NCBI GenBank assembly: GCA_020746875.1
Contig: JAGTJL010000003.1
Coordinates: 248,001-312,000 of the forward strand
DNA from: Rhexocercosporidium sp. MPI-PUGE-AT-0058
Taxonomy: Eukaryota > Ascomycota > Leotiomycetes > Helotiales
DNA: 64,000 bases
Direction: 5' to 3'
This document shows, piece after piece, positions 10,345 through 21,760 of the stretch. Numbering within the stretch: position 1 is the first letter of the stretch; every line of letters starts with the position of its first letter. The notes beneath the pieces are model-generated. The model was not told where the DNA came from. It saw only the letters and a program-made list of their open reading frames with translations, and ran no database searches. The position numbers were made by a program, and so were the translations under genes.

Positions 10345-11729
10345 GTTTACGGTTTATTCGGAGGGTGGGAGGAAGTGTTTTGGGGGAGGGAGTTTCGGAG
10401 ATTTTCATTTATTACCTAGCGGGTACTGTAAAGAGGCGGTTGTAGCGCGCGAGCGAGCGGGTTTCCTTGATATTTCTGAGCAATGTTTGAGCGGACGATT
10501 TATTCACATATTTAGCATACATATATATGACATGTTTTATCTCGATCACTTTTTCCACCTAAAGTTTGCCCTTATATAAAAGAAGCTTGAGCTTTGAAAA
10601 ATGGACAGCAAACCAAAACCAACTCTCATCGGCTAGAAAGCTACCCCGCTCCCGCTCCCCTCACCCCTCCCACCCTTCACCTGCAGCGATAAAGCTCCCG
10701 TCAAGCTCCCCTCAATCTCTTATCAATAAGCATTACCTCACCGCTTTCGTAAACAAACAAATATTAACGAAGGAATGACTTGCAGCATTACCTCTTCATT
10801 ACTCAAACGGCCAGGTCGCCATTCTACACACTACACTACACACAACCAAGCCCAGGTTCAAGTAAGTACGGAATGTAGGATGTTGAGATGAATGTGTTAC
10901 TTTTGCAGATTGTGTTGCTATTACTAATAGCCCTTAACTTTTCTTACCCAATGTCCTGGCAGAGTACTGGAACGAAAGCATTCGGGGTCTCCTGGTGCCA
11001 CAGTGGCCGTGGATTACGAGTCCGAATTCGAAGTAGGTCTTACTTATTACTTACCTACTCACTTACATCTCAGATTGGTCAATCTGAATCCCAATCCCAG
11101 GCCCGCCATGTACCCAGCTGTACGTAGCTAGGTTAGCGATACCAGCCAATGGCAAAAGCAGCAATATCATTGCATTGATATCGATTCAGGAACATAATTC
11201 CTATTCGTACCGTACTGCACTCTACCTCCCAAGAGCCAAAGTACGCTTCGTACCTATCTTAGCAGGGTATTACCTAAGAGCAATACACAGCTATGACATG
11301 ACCGACAGCTTTCGACACTCTCATGCAATCAATTGGTCTTTCGTGTGGTCGTCCAGTGTCGTCCATGCAATGCAGTTCGAGATCGAAGGACTGTTGGCAT
11401 TCGCTGTCAGCGCCCAGTGTCGAGATGTCATCGGCCGAGCCGAGATAGATAGCTCGTACCAGGTAGGTAGGTATCGATCGGTACTGATACTAGCCATTGA
11501 TCGATCCTATGGACATGATCAGATCAGAGCTGTACTAGGATCCTGCCTGTGATATACGCAGGATAGGATATGCACCAGTCGGTATTGCCAGCACAGACAG
11601 CCTCCTCTTTTAAAAGGTAGTATGCCCCTTCTTCTTATTCTCTTTTCTTGTTTCTCATTCGCTTTCCCTCTCCCTCTTTCTCTCTCTACCAATCTCAACC
11701 TCCCTATCTTCTCATATCATACAGCAGAC
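10345..11729. promoter_or_regulatory. Upstream region of the ureohydrolase gene
   Basis: This stretch of 1.4 kb has no supportable gene. The frame at 11175-11552 (+) gives unpatterned sequence. A TATA-like TTTTAAAAGG lies at 11608-11617, about 115 bases before the ATG at 11730. Two overlapping AGATAG motifs at 11443-11452 fit the HGATAR consensus of the nitrogen GATA factor AreA/NIT2. Given the nitrogen-releasing enzyme downstream, such control is plausible but unproven. Confidence 0.4.
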
Positions 11730-13533
11730 ATGAGAACTACTCTCCTCAGCGTCGCTGCTTTGGCTACCAGTGCACTTGCACATGGTGACCATGAGCATCA
11801 GATTCCTATTGCTGGACCGCATAAGGTATGTTACCACATATAGTTATAACCCAGAATACAAGCAAGGACGGGGAAGAAAGGCAGAAAGAAAGCAGGGCAA
11901 AAGCAGTACAGGCAATAGGTCCATCAGACTAACAGATACCCAGGCCCTTTGGTACAACACTCTCCCAGGGGATGGAGGAACACAGGTACGTCGATTGACT
12001 TGTCCTGATATGGCTCGATACTGGCGGCGTGCATGTTGAAGTGTGCTGTGCCGTGATGGTCCTGGCGCTGATACTGGTGAAAGGCCGACTCGGTATTCTC
12101 TGGCATCTCGACATTCGGTCGTCTCCCATACTACCCATGTCTCGCATCCGACGATGTGAAGTATGATATAGCATTCATCGGTATGTTGGATCCCCCTCTC
12201 ATACTTGTACCCCATCCACTGCCCATCAAGGTGTATCCATTCCCTCTCAACCCTTGACTAACACCATTGGCACACAGGCGCCCCCTTCGACACAGGAACT
12301 TCCTACCGACCAGGCGCTCGCTTCGGGCCTTCGGGCATCAGACAAGGTTCTCGCCGTCTCAATCTCTAGTCAGTAACCTTTCCCCAACAGCATAGGCTGA
12401 TACAATCTTCGTACTTCGGAATACAGGCTCACGTAAACTCGGCTTCAGCGGTGGATATAATGTGCCGTTGGCTACGAACCCATTTAACAGCTGGGCGACG
12501 GTCTTGGATTGTGGGGATATACCTGTGACTTCGTGAGTTGCTCGCTTTGTTGTGTCTTGGTGGGAATGGTGTTTCATGTCTAGATCTGGGCCTGATGGTT
12601 GGATCTGGGACATGGCGAAGATGGTATTGTACAGTACTAACACGATGCGTGCCCAGATATGATAACACATGGGCACTCACCCAAATCGAAGAAGGACACA
12701 ACTCGATCCTCAGCCGCGCCCCGGCTACGGACGCACACAAGAAAGGGCCTGCAAAGAACGGCAAGACCCTCCCCAGAGTAATCACCCTCGGCGGCGACCA
12801 CACCATCACGCTCCCGCTCCTCCGCTCCATCAACCGCGCCTACGGCCCCGTGTCAGTCATCCATTTCGACTCCCATCTCGACACCTGGAAGCCGAAAGTC
12901 TTCGGCGGCTCGCCCAGCAAGGTCGCCAGCATCAATCACGGCACGTACTTCTACCATGCGGCGCAAGAGGGTTTACTCGCCAACGACACGAATATCCATG
13001 CGGGTATCCGCACGACGTTGAGTGGGCCGAGCGACTATGAAAATGATGGGTATTGCGGCTTTGAGATTGTTGAGGCGAGAGAGATTGATACCATTGGTAT
13101 GGATGGTATTATCAAGAAGATCCATGATCGTGTTGGGCATGATAAGCCTGTGTACCTGTCGATTGATATCGATACGTTGGATCCGGCCTGTAAGAATCCT
13201 CTATCACCACTCCCATCCCTCTACTCCTTTCATCATCGGATTGGGTGTTCGTTGGACTGGGGCTAATGAGATGCAATAGTTGCCCCTGCTACCGGTACCC
13301 CAGAGACTGGCGGCTGGTCGACTCGTGAACTCCGCACCATCCTCCGTGGGTTGGAGGGCATCAACATCATCGCTGCTGATATCGTCGAGGTTGCCCCGGC
13401 GTATGATACCAATGCTGAGCATACTACTATGGCGGCTGCGGATGCGTTGTATGAGGTTATGAGTTTGATGGTTAAGAAGGGGCCCTTGAGCAAGATGATC
13501 TCGAGTGATGAGGAGACTAAGGATGAGATGTAG
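11730..13533 (+). CDS. Secreted or vacuolar agmatinase-type ureohydrolase
   Basis: Seven exons (11730-11825, 11944-11985, 12084-12180, 12278-12368, 12449-12532, 12657-13189, 13280-13533) give 398 residues. It belongs to the arginase/agmatinase superfamily, which splits guanidino compounds to urea and an amine. All six manganese ligands are visible: His185 in GGDHTI, Asp208, His210 and Asp212 in DSHLD (family DAHxD), and Asp307 and Asp309 in SIDIDTLDPAFAPATGTPE. The agmatinase pattern (GAPFDTGTSYRPGARFGP at about 79-96) favours agmatinase or guanidinobutyrase over arginase. Residues 1-17 form a hydrophobic signal peptide (MRTTLLSVAALATSALA) followed by His-rich HGDHEH, so the enzyme probably enters the secretory pathway. 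The fourth intron uses the CAG at 12446-12448; the earlier CAG at 12424-12426 breaks the frame. Confidence 0.88.
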
Positions 13534-14512
13534 ATGGAAGAGTGTGAGATAGGTGCTGGGGAACAAGCTACGGATGGAGTTGGGGGCGTAGAGAACGTGA
13601 ACCGGATAGAAACTGATGATAGTAGAAAAGAATGAATGAAATAAACGACATTAACCTCCTGGTCTGTGATGGTGTTGGCACGAGTCCTTCGGGTGTTAAG
13701 ACAGGTTGGTGGCGGGGGAATAAGGCTCTCGAGCCGTTAGTCAGCATCGCTACGGTAGTACAGCAGGAGCATATGTTGAGAGCAGGAAAATGGACAGAAG
13801 CAATGTTTCAGTAAGGGCCATTCAAGATTCAGAAAGATCGTAAGAAAAATCTCAGACAAGAAGAGTGAAGAGGTACTGCCTATCCCACGCAGTATCTTGT
13901 GACCAACTCAGACCGGCTGATAGACATCACTGAAATCTCCTTGAATAGCCATTACAAGTATCCTTCATCCTACCACTGGTGAAGAAGAAGCCTACTAGCT
14001 GGAATTCTGCCTTCCTAGCTTGGATGTAGTCGTAGATGGCACCCCACAAAAAGAAATAGAGCTGAAGCATCAAAAAGCTACAATTGAGCTTATACTGAAA
14101 AGATAGAAGGAACATGCAGGATATGCTTCGCTGTCTGTCGGAACTATAGGTCCGCGTGGAGAGCTTATGTTGATGCAATTTTTGATACAGTATGATACTA
14201 TGCCAACGGGAGCTTTCTGTTCCCCGGCAGATTATTTCCACATACATCGTACACTAGCAACTCTCAAATGCCAGATCCTGGGCCGAGTCCCTGGACTAGC
14301 ACCCAGAAGCAGCAAACTGTCTTCGCCCTTCACATCGTAACAGGTTGGGATCTCCTCGGCGTAGAGTTGGCTTCTGGAGATAGCATTGGAAGAAGTAGGG
14401 GGCGGCGTTGCGGTCTGTATCCGTATCCGTATGTCGGTGAAATCTGGCCTCGTACCTCTTCATATCTCCCATCAATATCTCCAATCCAAAATTTCAATCA
14501 AATTCCAACACA
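13534..14512. other. Intergenic, 3' flanks of two convergent genes
   Basis: This lies between the ureohydrolase (+) and FMC1 (-), so both genes end into it. Short frames on both strands (for instance 13927-14247, -) give no recognisable protein. I see no repeat or RNA gene. Confidence 0.5.
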
Positions 14513-14848
14513 TCATTCCTTCTTCCCCTCCCCCTCCCCCGGACTCTGCCCACCATACGAGAACTCCTCTGGCAAATCCATTCCCACCCTCCTCGCCGTC
14601 AACCTAACCCTCTCCTCATCCTCCATATTCATACCCGGATTATACCTCTCCAACAGCGTGGCGTACATCCTCTGCGCCTTGACATACTGCAGATACTGCT
14701 CTGCTTGCTCGATTGGTATCCTGGACTCCGAGGTGATGGTGCTGCGGATGCGGGCTTTGAGTGGTGAGGGTTTCTGGGTGAGTGGTCTTGAGGGTAATTC
14801 GCGCAGGAACGAACGGTAGAGAGAGCGAAGCTTGACTTGGGTTGACAT
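14513..14848 (-). CDS. FMC1: ATP synthase assembly factor FMC1 (LYR family)
   Basis: A single exon of 111 residues. The LYR motif stands at the start (KLRSLYRSFLREL, Leu10-Tyr11-Arg12). It is followed by helices typical of the small mitochondrial LYR proteins, including EQAEQYLQYVKAQRMYATLLERYNPG and RVRLTARRVGMDLPEEF. In yeast, Fmc1 works with Atp12 and helps assemble the F1 part of mitochondrial ATP synthase, especially at high temperature. The tail (GGQSPGEGEGKKE) is polar. The start is the only suitable ATG. A longer minus-strand frame at 14640-15122 overlaps in another frame and is not credible. Confidence 0.85.
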   Translation of the reverse strand: MSTQVKLRSLYRSFLRELPSRPLTQKPSPLKARIRSTITSESRIPIEQAEQYLQYVKAQRMYATLLERYNPGMNMEDEERVRLTARRVGMDLPEEFSYGGQSPGEGEGKKE

Positions 14849-16082
14849 GATGAGGGATCATTGGTTGCGGAGTGGTGGAGGTAGAGGTAGGTAGCTGTTG
14901 ATGATGGGTTGGAAAAGTTGGGAGAGTGGGAGCTTCCTCGGCCGAACCTCGCGCCGGGCTGGCCCGTCCAAGCTCCGAGTGAGAATAAATTTCATTTTTC
15001 GGAGCTCCAGCTTTCTTGACCACAACCAAACTAACAACCGCAACCAATATCAGCATCTGCAGAGCTACGACTATGTTCTTGCCCCCAAAGGCCTGTTCTC
15101 TAGTGACCTTTGTGCTAAGCAATCATATGTCTTGAATTTGCTGGAGGAAGACCTTGAAAGCAATAACCCTCAAGTATTTTTTTGTTACTCGAGAGATCGA
15201 GTCTTCACATCCAGCCACAACCCCATAGGTAAGCCACCTTTCCTTTAACTTACCCTCTACACTTCCCAGTTTTCATGATGATATACAAGCTGGCACCAGT
15301 CCTATTGAACGATTTTGTACTCAGTTCTTGAGGAAAATGCTATGACTACGGTCTCCTTCTGAAAAACCACTCTCTATTCAACATCTTTTTATCATGCTTT
15401 AGATCCTACCTTTGCAACTTGTGCTGACTGTTCGAGAAGATAGGTACATACCATTGCTAAATCATTACACATACATGCCATATATGATATCCCCCGTCTC
15501 TGTTAAGGGCAGGTTTGAGGCTGTATGCAAGTCGAGGCAGGGGGGGCTCTGTGCCAGACATTGATACGTCAAGCTATTCTTGGATGATCGAATGTGCTAG
15601 AGCAGAAGAATCTTCTGTTAGCCCTCAGACCGATGCAGCAAACATCAAGCAGCACATGAGCGTCTGCTGTGCTCAACTTATATAGAGGTAGTGTCCAATT
15701 GTCCTCTGGTATATTTTCATTTGCTCGGATCTTTGTGTAGTGTCTTCAGACTTCAGACTTCAGACTTTGTAAGACTCTGGACCTTCCTTAAAATTTCGTG
15801 CTTTAATCTTCATTCTCAAGATTATCTATCGTAACTAGTTGAAAAGGTTCAAATGTGCTTCTATATGTATTACATTCTTGAATTTCAGGGGGTATGTGTG
15901 CGCTAACCAAGACGCCATTATCCTAATGCACCTTCCAGACCTATGCCAACCCACCCAAGTCCATAAGCAGATGACGCTGCTCAGACGAAACTTAAATACA
16001 ATCGAATCCACCAATCCTTCATGATTCTCAATGGCACCATCCCCTACAGTCCGTTCCAACTCAACATCGTCTTTCTCTCCAT
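14849..16082. other. Intergenic region
   Basis: Contains the promoter of FMC1 (transcribed leftwards) and the 3' flank of the secreted-protein gene at 16083. A small tandem of the 7-mer ACTTCAG (three copies) sits at about 15747-15770. Frames at 14898-15248 (+) and 15835-16086 (-) show no recognised domains. Confidence 0.5.
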
Positions 16083-16940
16083 TCATGGGTCACAAAAGTA
16101 GAAGAACTGTTCATCCGAACTATGCAGCGTAGGCTGCGCAACGACTACCGGCGCAGCTAACGTAGGCGTAGGCTTACTGACTTCCACTTGAGAGGTAGAT
16201 GTTTGCTGGATAGGAGCCGCAGCTGGAGGAGGAGCTTGTTGTGTTGAAGCTCGGGCTTGGGCGGCGGATGATGTCGTCGAGGTTTTAGGTGCTGCCTCTG
16301 CTCCTGCTCCTGCTGCGATCGTGGATGGGTTTACTGTTGAGGCGTTGTTTGAGCAATCGGCTGGAGGGGGTTGTAAGCTTGCGCTCTCGTATTCAGTTCC
16401 CTCTTCTCGAGCTCCGATCTCAAATCCATCCTCCGTCTCTCTTCAATTTCGTCGAATTGTTCCAAATTCCAAATCCAGTACTTCACAATCGAAACTCAGT
16501 CATGTAGGATAGGTGTCGAGACTTACTCTCCTGAGCATCACACTGCCCAACAGTGATATCACTCGGATTATCCTTCCCATTCGCAATTCTTGCACATGCA
16601 TTCTTCTGATTATTGCATGTCCGTACCGCCGCATCCTGGTATTTAGTGAATGTATTTGACCCTACAGCGAAAGGTCGTTTGGGGTCTGTTGTGCTGGTTA
16701 TGGGTTCTGCTACGACACCACCTAGGGCACCTTTGAATGTCTGGAGTGGGAGTCAGTATTATTTTCTCGGAGCTAGACATAGATATGGAGGGGTAGCATG
16801 TCAAAATATTGTATACTGACTTGAAGGTTTTGTTCCGCACGAGGAGCACGCAGGAATCCAGGGAAATCTATCTTCATATCTGCACCCGCCATCACGACTC
16901 CCACCCCCAACCCGAAAGTCGATAATGTGAGCAGCCTCAT
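16083..16940 (-). CDS. Secreted Ser/Ala/Thr-rich protein of unknown function
   Basis: Minus-strand exons are 16940-16821, 16740-16527 and, by my preferred splicing, 16438-16083, for 229 residues. A signal peptide is evident (MRLLTLSTFGLGVGVVMAGA). The middle carries a Cys-containing segment (CNNQKNACARIANGKDNP, then ITVGQCDAQE) of a kind common in small fungal secreted proteins. The C-terminal third is low-complexity Ala/Pro/Ser/Thr, as in glycosylated cell-wall stalks, and ends FFYFCDP. No hydrophobic GPI-type tail is present. The acceptor of the last intron is uncertain: the CAG that makes exon 3 start at 16360 also keeps the frame and would shorten the protein by 26 residues. The function is not known. 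Confidence 0.72.
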
Positions 16941-19790
16941 TCTCCCAGATTCAAAGAGAAAGAACGGATGTCCAGACTTTTGTAGGCCCAAAATAACGAT
17001 AAAAAAGATAGAGATTGGACCACAAATTAGATCAGATAACGAAAGGATAAGTAGATCTCGAATGATAATAACAGAGGTACAAACTTGATGACGAACAGGA
17101 GACGAGAGGAAAGAACGAACGAACGAAACAAACGGATGCAACTGCAATCAATTTCCTACGTATGGGCAGCAAGCCAACAGCCGTGGCCGAATGGGGAACG
17201 ACGTCTAGGATGCAGCAGAGTACGTTTCAGAGACCTTGGATCAAGAGAATCGGTGAGGTGTGCGCGTTTCAGGCCGATGCTCTGAGCGCCAGAGATGGGG
17301 TGAGCTAGAAACTTTCAAACTGAACCGGGGTTTGGGATTGGCTTGGCGTTTGGATTTGCGTGAGGCGCTGGATGTGGCGTTAGGCGGTTTTGCAGGGCTG
17401 ATCGAGAATAGAATAGGGGGAATTGTTATGGTACAATTCATTCTGTTACGAGATGAAGGGGACGGTATCAGCGTTATCGATAGCATCAAACTACCCGGCA
17501 GCACAAACAACCATTCAGAAAATTTATTTGAGTCTCCACTGCTAATTGAACACTTAGAGACACTCTAAATCGAACTCAAAATCCAAGAGTCGTCAAATAT
17601 TAAAAGCTTTTTTTTTCTCCATCGATATTAGATGCTTGCATACAATACATCCTTGCTGATTTCAGGCTAACTTCTGGTAAGCGAACTTCTTCTAAAGCTT
17701 GAGCTCCCCAGGTTTTGAGTTGCTGACACTTGAAATCCATCCCAATTATACACATACTAAACTGCTCACTTACTAGTAATCTTGCTCATTAAGCACGACT
17801 TGGCCCCTTTCTCTTCAATTACGTGAATGATTTGGAAGGCCTTGTGGAAATGCACGGAAAAGATAGATGTTGTAAGGTGAAATCTCTCGTGTCATCCATA
17901 GTTTTCAAGCAAGCCAGATGACCAGACAAGAAATCCTAATTCTTTGCGTGAACAACAAATCCGTCACTTTCTAGAATCTAGGTTAAGCTAGCATAAATTC
18001 GTCCAACTTAGGCGAGATAGAGTTTTATGGCGTTCCCGACTCGGAACTAAGTTACTACATCGATTCGACCCAGTAGCGAGGAGACACTTGGATCATGCCA
18101 CGTTCACGGGGGAACTCAAGGCCAAGAACATTCAGCTTTTGAACAAGCTTGCTAGTTCTCTTCTGGACTCGGGGGCTGAAACAATTTCAAGAAGCACTTC
18201 TAACAAAGTTCCCATTTGCCGAAGTGAGACGTGGGATGTTGAGATCGTGGAGCAGGGCAGCGACTTTACACCGAACCAAAGTTTATCGGTCACGGGTCTC
18301 TCTGTTGATAGAGGGGGGTTTCGGGAATAAAAATCCCTGTATAGTACACCGCAAACTAGGCCAATGGTATGCTGGTGGTATCGCGCTCGCATACGAATGG
18401 GGACTAGATGTTTTCTGGTTTGTCCCGGTCGTCTGGGGCTTGAATAGCTCACTACATATGCCAACTCCAAAAAAATTCGTTTCAGTCTAAGCACTATTGA
18501 TTACATTTTACGAGATGAAAGAAAATTCTCGAGCTGATAGAAAGTATCGCCGTGAGTCAGTCGCCAGATATAGGCCATAGGTGCGACTTAGCATGAAAAT
18601 GTCCTATCTGCCTAAGTAGCACAGGAGAGGGTAAAAGCCTCGATGATCTGTGCATAAGTCTTGCCGTCTTTTCTACCAATCTTGACTGATTGTTCCTCCT
18701 TATCAAACTGCGATTCTGGTTCGCTTCTTGAAAAGAAATCCTTCTTGAGTCTGGATTTGTTGTCGAGGGGCTGAGGAAGCGAGATTCTATAACCGAGGAC
18801 AGCCACGACTACCAAGTATCTGACTTGTGAAACAGGCACTAAATTGAAAGAAGGTGGGTTGCGACAACTGATTCAAGTTTTAAAAGAAGACATTGACCGG
18901 GAAATTCATCTAACATGACCCGCGTTTTCGGTCTGTACAAATCAGACGATGGCCAAATTGACAGTTGCATGCAGTTACGTTAAACTTGACTAAATTTCTT
19001 TGCCATTTTCCAGTAAATCACCCCATCAGTCAAATGCCATTGACTGATACAGTTGAAGGGTATATTGATGATTGTCATGAATCGGGTCAATGTTCGATTC
19101 TTGAAAAAAGCCTTTGCGTTGTGAACTTGGATATTTGTGACCCGATTAAAACAGGGACGTTTCTTAAGCGAGAGAGCGAAGAAAACAACAGCTGTGGATC
19201 ACACAGCTAACGGCACCATCCCCCTGCAAACAAATTGTACATCCAAACAGCAAGTCAATAAAACGGACAACAGAACTCTCTAACATGTACCGAGAAACCA
19301 TTCTCAAAATATACAAGCACATGACCTACGCGGCCGAACCCCACTTTGCTCTTCGTCCGAGAAATTGCTTGGCGCGGCACCCACCGCAGATAACGAGATC
19401 CTCCAAATCAACAACCAATGAAGGCGCGCGGAGCGAGCCGCCTGCGGGTGAGACACGACTATCACGAAGGTGGGGTAGTTGAGGCGAGAGATCGATCTAC
19501 TCTGCATCTGGGAAAAATAGGAGGGAAAACTCTTTCTAGAAAAAATGATAGAGGTTCGGAACGGAGGTGCCGAAATGAGAAGGTAGGAAGACAGAGATAT
19601 ATATATGCAGACGAGCTTCCCTGTAAAGTAGTCGAAAGAACTACAAAACCTCTTGGAGAGACAGAGTTCATACTATTAACTTGAGCTCACTCACTACTTT
19701 CTCACTCCTAAGACGATTGATCTTACTTCCACTTTCAAATTACTCACTTGTCTCTCACTGCAAGCAACAACAACATCACCAACTTTCAAA
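16941..19790. other. Long gene-poor stretch
   Basis: Across 2.85 kb I find no supportable gene. Frames at 18088-18330 (+), 18149-18490 (+), 18612-18839 (-) and 18965-19210 (+) are each under 115 codons and lack known motifs. The minus-strand 75-codon frame starts with a hydrophobic segment (YLVVVAVLGYRI), but little else supports it. A TATATATAT run at 19598-19606 lies 185 bases before the oxygenase ATG. Confidence 0.5.
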
Positions 19791-20810
19791 ATGGCACCAA
19801 CCAAATACGCCGAACGCTCCATCCCCAAACTCTCTCTTCGTGACTTCTCCTCTCGCATCGACGAGATAACAACACAACTTCTTCACGCCGCCGAGACCGA
19901 CGGATTCTTCGGACTCGTGGACCACGGAATCTCCCTGACAGAGATTGAGCACATGTTCTCAACCTCAGAATCCTTCTTCTCTCTCCCAGACACCACCAAA
20001 GCAACCGTCCCCTTTTCACACCTTAACTCAGGATGGGAGAAGAATGCTCAGATCCGGCCATCTACCGGCCAGCCAGACAGAAAGGAGAGCTACCAGATGC
20101 AGTTCGGTTCTAACATGGACGGATGCTGGCTACCTGAGTCTACGATCCCCGGATTCAAAGACACCAGTCTGACTTTCATGCAGAAGGCTCAGGAAGTGAG
20201 TGAGAAACTTATGGTGTGCTTTGCGCGCGGCTTGGGGTTTGAGGATGATTATTTCATCAAGGCTCATGATATCTCAAGGAAGGAGAGCCAGACTGTGTTA
20301 CGTCTCTTGCACTACTTTGAGGTTGATAAGAGTGTGCCGGTTCCTGAGGGGTATTATAGGGCTGGTGCACATGTCGATTGGGATTTCATTACGTTGTTGT
20401 TCCAAAGAGCCGGGCAGTCAGGTCTTGAGATCTGTCCTGGGAGAGAGGTGTCGACTGGATTTGGTATCGGAGATACATGGACTAAGGTGGAGCCTGCACC
20501 AGAAGAGATTGTGTGCAACATTGGGGATCTGTTGATGAGCTGGAGTGATGATCGGTTCAAGAGTACTTTCCATCGTGTCAAGACGCCGATGGATATTGAG
20601 AAGGACTATTTTGGCCCTAGGTACAGCATGGCCTTCTTCAACCAGCCGTGTACGGATGCGGTGATTCAGGGTCCGGGAAAGAAGTATCCTGCTGTGACAG
20701 GCAAGGAATTCACTCAGGCGGCGATGAATAGGAATTTCGCGGCGTTGAAGGAGAAGAAGGCTCAGCTGGCGGAGGTGAAGAGTGGTGTTGAAGCTGGTAT
20801 TACCGCTTGA
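19791..20810 (+). CDS. 2-oxoglutarate/Fe(II)-dependent oxygenase (isopenicillin N synthase-like)
   Basis: A single exon of 339 residues, the normal family length. The N-terminal DIOX_N part (IPKLSLRDFSSRIDEI to GLVDHGIS) precedes the catalytic jelly-roll. Iron ligands are His194 and Asp196 (GAHVDWDFITLL) and His261 (STFHRVKTP). The 2-oxoglutarate-binding Arg277 and Ser279 sit in GPRYSMAFFNQP. Such enzymes hydroxylate, desaturate or cyclise small molecules. The substrate here is unknown. No biosynthetic core gene lies nearby, so it is not obviously part of a metabolite cluster. The protein has no targeting signal and probably is cytosolic. The ATG at 19791 is in good context (caaaATGgca) after a CT-rich leader. 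Confidence 0.88.
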   Translation: MAPTKYAERSIPKLSLRDFSSRIDEITTQLLHAAETDGFFGLVDHGISLTEIEHMFSTSESFFSLPDTTKATVPFSHLNSGWEKNAQIRPSTGQPDRKESYQMQFGSNMDGCWLPESTIPGFKDTSLTFMQKAQEVSEKLMVCFARGLGFEDDYFIKAHDISRKESQTVLRLLHYFEVDKSVPVPEGYYRAGAHVDWDFITLLFQRAGQSGLEICPGREVSTGFGIGDTWTKVEPAPEEIVCNIGDLLMSWSDDRFKSTFHRVKTPMDIEKDYFGPRYSMAFFNQPCTDAVIQGPGKKYPAVTGKEFTQAAMNRNFAALKEKKAQLAEVKSGVEAGITA

Positions 20811-21254
20811 AAGATATTTGAGATGTTGTTTTAATATGAAAAGGGGTTTAACAATTGCCTGTTTAGTGTTTTGAGTGAAGACCGATTTGACCAAACCTGC
20901 ATTAACGGCCGACTTTTTTGCTTCACATTACTTTGGTTCATCTTCCTCTCTTAGATGCCATTACTGGGTGGTTAGTTGAAGTTTTACAAATCGAAGGGAG
21001 AAGTTCTAGAACCATCCTGCATCAATACAAAGTTGAGCAATCCAGACTGGCACACGATAGCACCCTCAAGGATGTCTTCTCTTTCCAAGCCACTTACAAA
21101 TTTCGTCTTCATCCGGCCATTTTACCCACATGCCCTGACCTTGGCTTTCCATTCCACAGAAGCAATCATCGTCACACGACCAATCAATCCGTAATCGGGA
21201 TGCCCCCCTCACTGTACCCAGGCCAGAATACCCCACCCCGTGAGACTCGGCCGA

Positions 21255-21320
21255 CGCACAAAACGCGCAGGAGGCGCAAAACCGCACAAAGAGCGCAGGA
21301 GGCGACGCACAAAATGCGCA
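21255..21320. promoter_or_regulatory. Three direct copies of CGCACAAANNGCGCA
   Basis: Copies stand at 21255-21269, 21283-21297 and 21306-21320 (centre variants AC, GA, AT), 28 and 23 bases apart. They lie 75 bases before the TATA box of the metallothionein gene. The 12-mer GCGCAGGAGGCG also occurs twice (21265-21276, 21293-21304), overlapping the copies. Conservation of both halves around a free two-base centre suggests a protein-binding element. A role in metal response is inference from position. Confidence 0.6.
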
Positions 21321-21394
21321 ACTAGTCTCCCGTGATTGGATATTGGGGAGTGAAGTGGGTCTATCGGAGAGATGCGTGAAGACTGCGAAGGGAG

Positions 21395-21403
21395 CATAAA
21401 AGG
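21395..21403 (+). promoter_or_regulatory. TATA box of the copper-metallothionein gene
   Basis: CATAAAAGG lies about 140 bases before the ATG at 21543 and just downstream of the repeat array. It fits a strong TATA element, as expected for a highly inducible small gene. Confidence 0.5.
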
Positions 21404-21542
21404 CTGCTTTGTCCCACCTGGATCTTGCTCTTCATCCTCAAGACATCAACACTTCAATACAATTCAAACTCAACTCCGCACATAGACACTCACAAAACAC
21501 CACGACCACCAAGACCTCCAGAAATCTATCATATCTATCATC

Positions 21543-21760
21543 ATGAAGGGCGAATGCGGATGCTCCGGTGCCTCAAGCTGTACGTTCTTCTTCATCTTAT
21601 CTCTTGGCGCTGGACCCTCCTTGAACCCCTCCATCCCACTTTCAACTTCCATACTTACCATTAACAAAAATGAAACTGCAATGAGAATATACAATATGCT
21701 AACACTCCGTGAACAGGCAACTGCGGCACTGATTGCTCCTGCTCCAGCTGCGGAAAATAA
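21543..21760 (+). CDS. Copper metallothionein, 26 residues, one intron
   Basis: Exons are 21543-21579 and 21717-21760. The 137-bp intron starts GTACGT, has branch GCTAAC and ends CAG, and splits a Cys codon. The product has 26 residues, with seven Cys in C-x-C pairs: CGCSGASS, then CNCGTDCSCSSCGK. This closely matches the known copper metallothionein of Neurospora crassa in length, Cys spacing and the GASSCNCG core, and it lacks aromatic residues and His. Such proteins bind Cu(I) through the thiols and protect against excess copper. The gene is too small for ordinary ORF calling, and reading through the intron hides it. A second Cys-rich small gene follows 1.5 kb downstream on the same strand. 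Confidence 0.92.

Larger units (their letters stand above)
20811..21542. promoter_or_regulatory. Upstream region of the copper-metallothionein gene
   Basis: Contains the 3' flank of the oxygenase and the promoter of the metallothionein gene. The promoter carries three CGCACAAANNGCGCA elements (21255-21320) and a TATA box (CATAAAAGG, 21395-21403). The AT-rich leader of about 130 bases has short CA-rich stretches. The 135-codon frame at 20918-21325 runs through the repeats and is not credible. Confidence 0.55.

Noticed and set aside
12538..13266. 242-codon frame through the ureohydrolase region
   Set aside because: It includes the start of one intron and the read-through of another. The spliced model gives all conserved motifs in one frame.
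14640..15122. 160-codon minus-strand frame overlapping FMC1
   Set aside because: It overlaps FMC1 in another frame on the same strand, and its Pro/Ser/Thr-rich sequence has no motif. FMC1 has a clear LYR signature.
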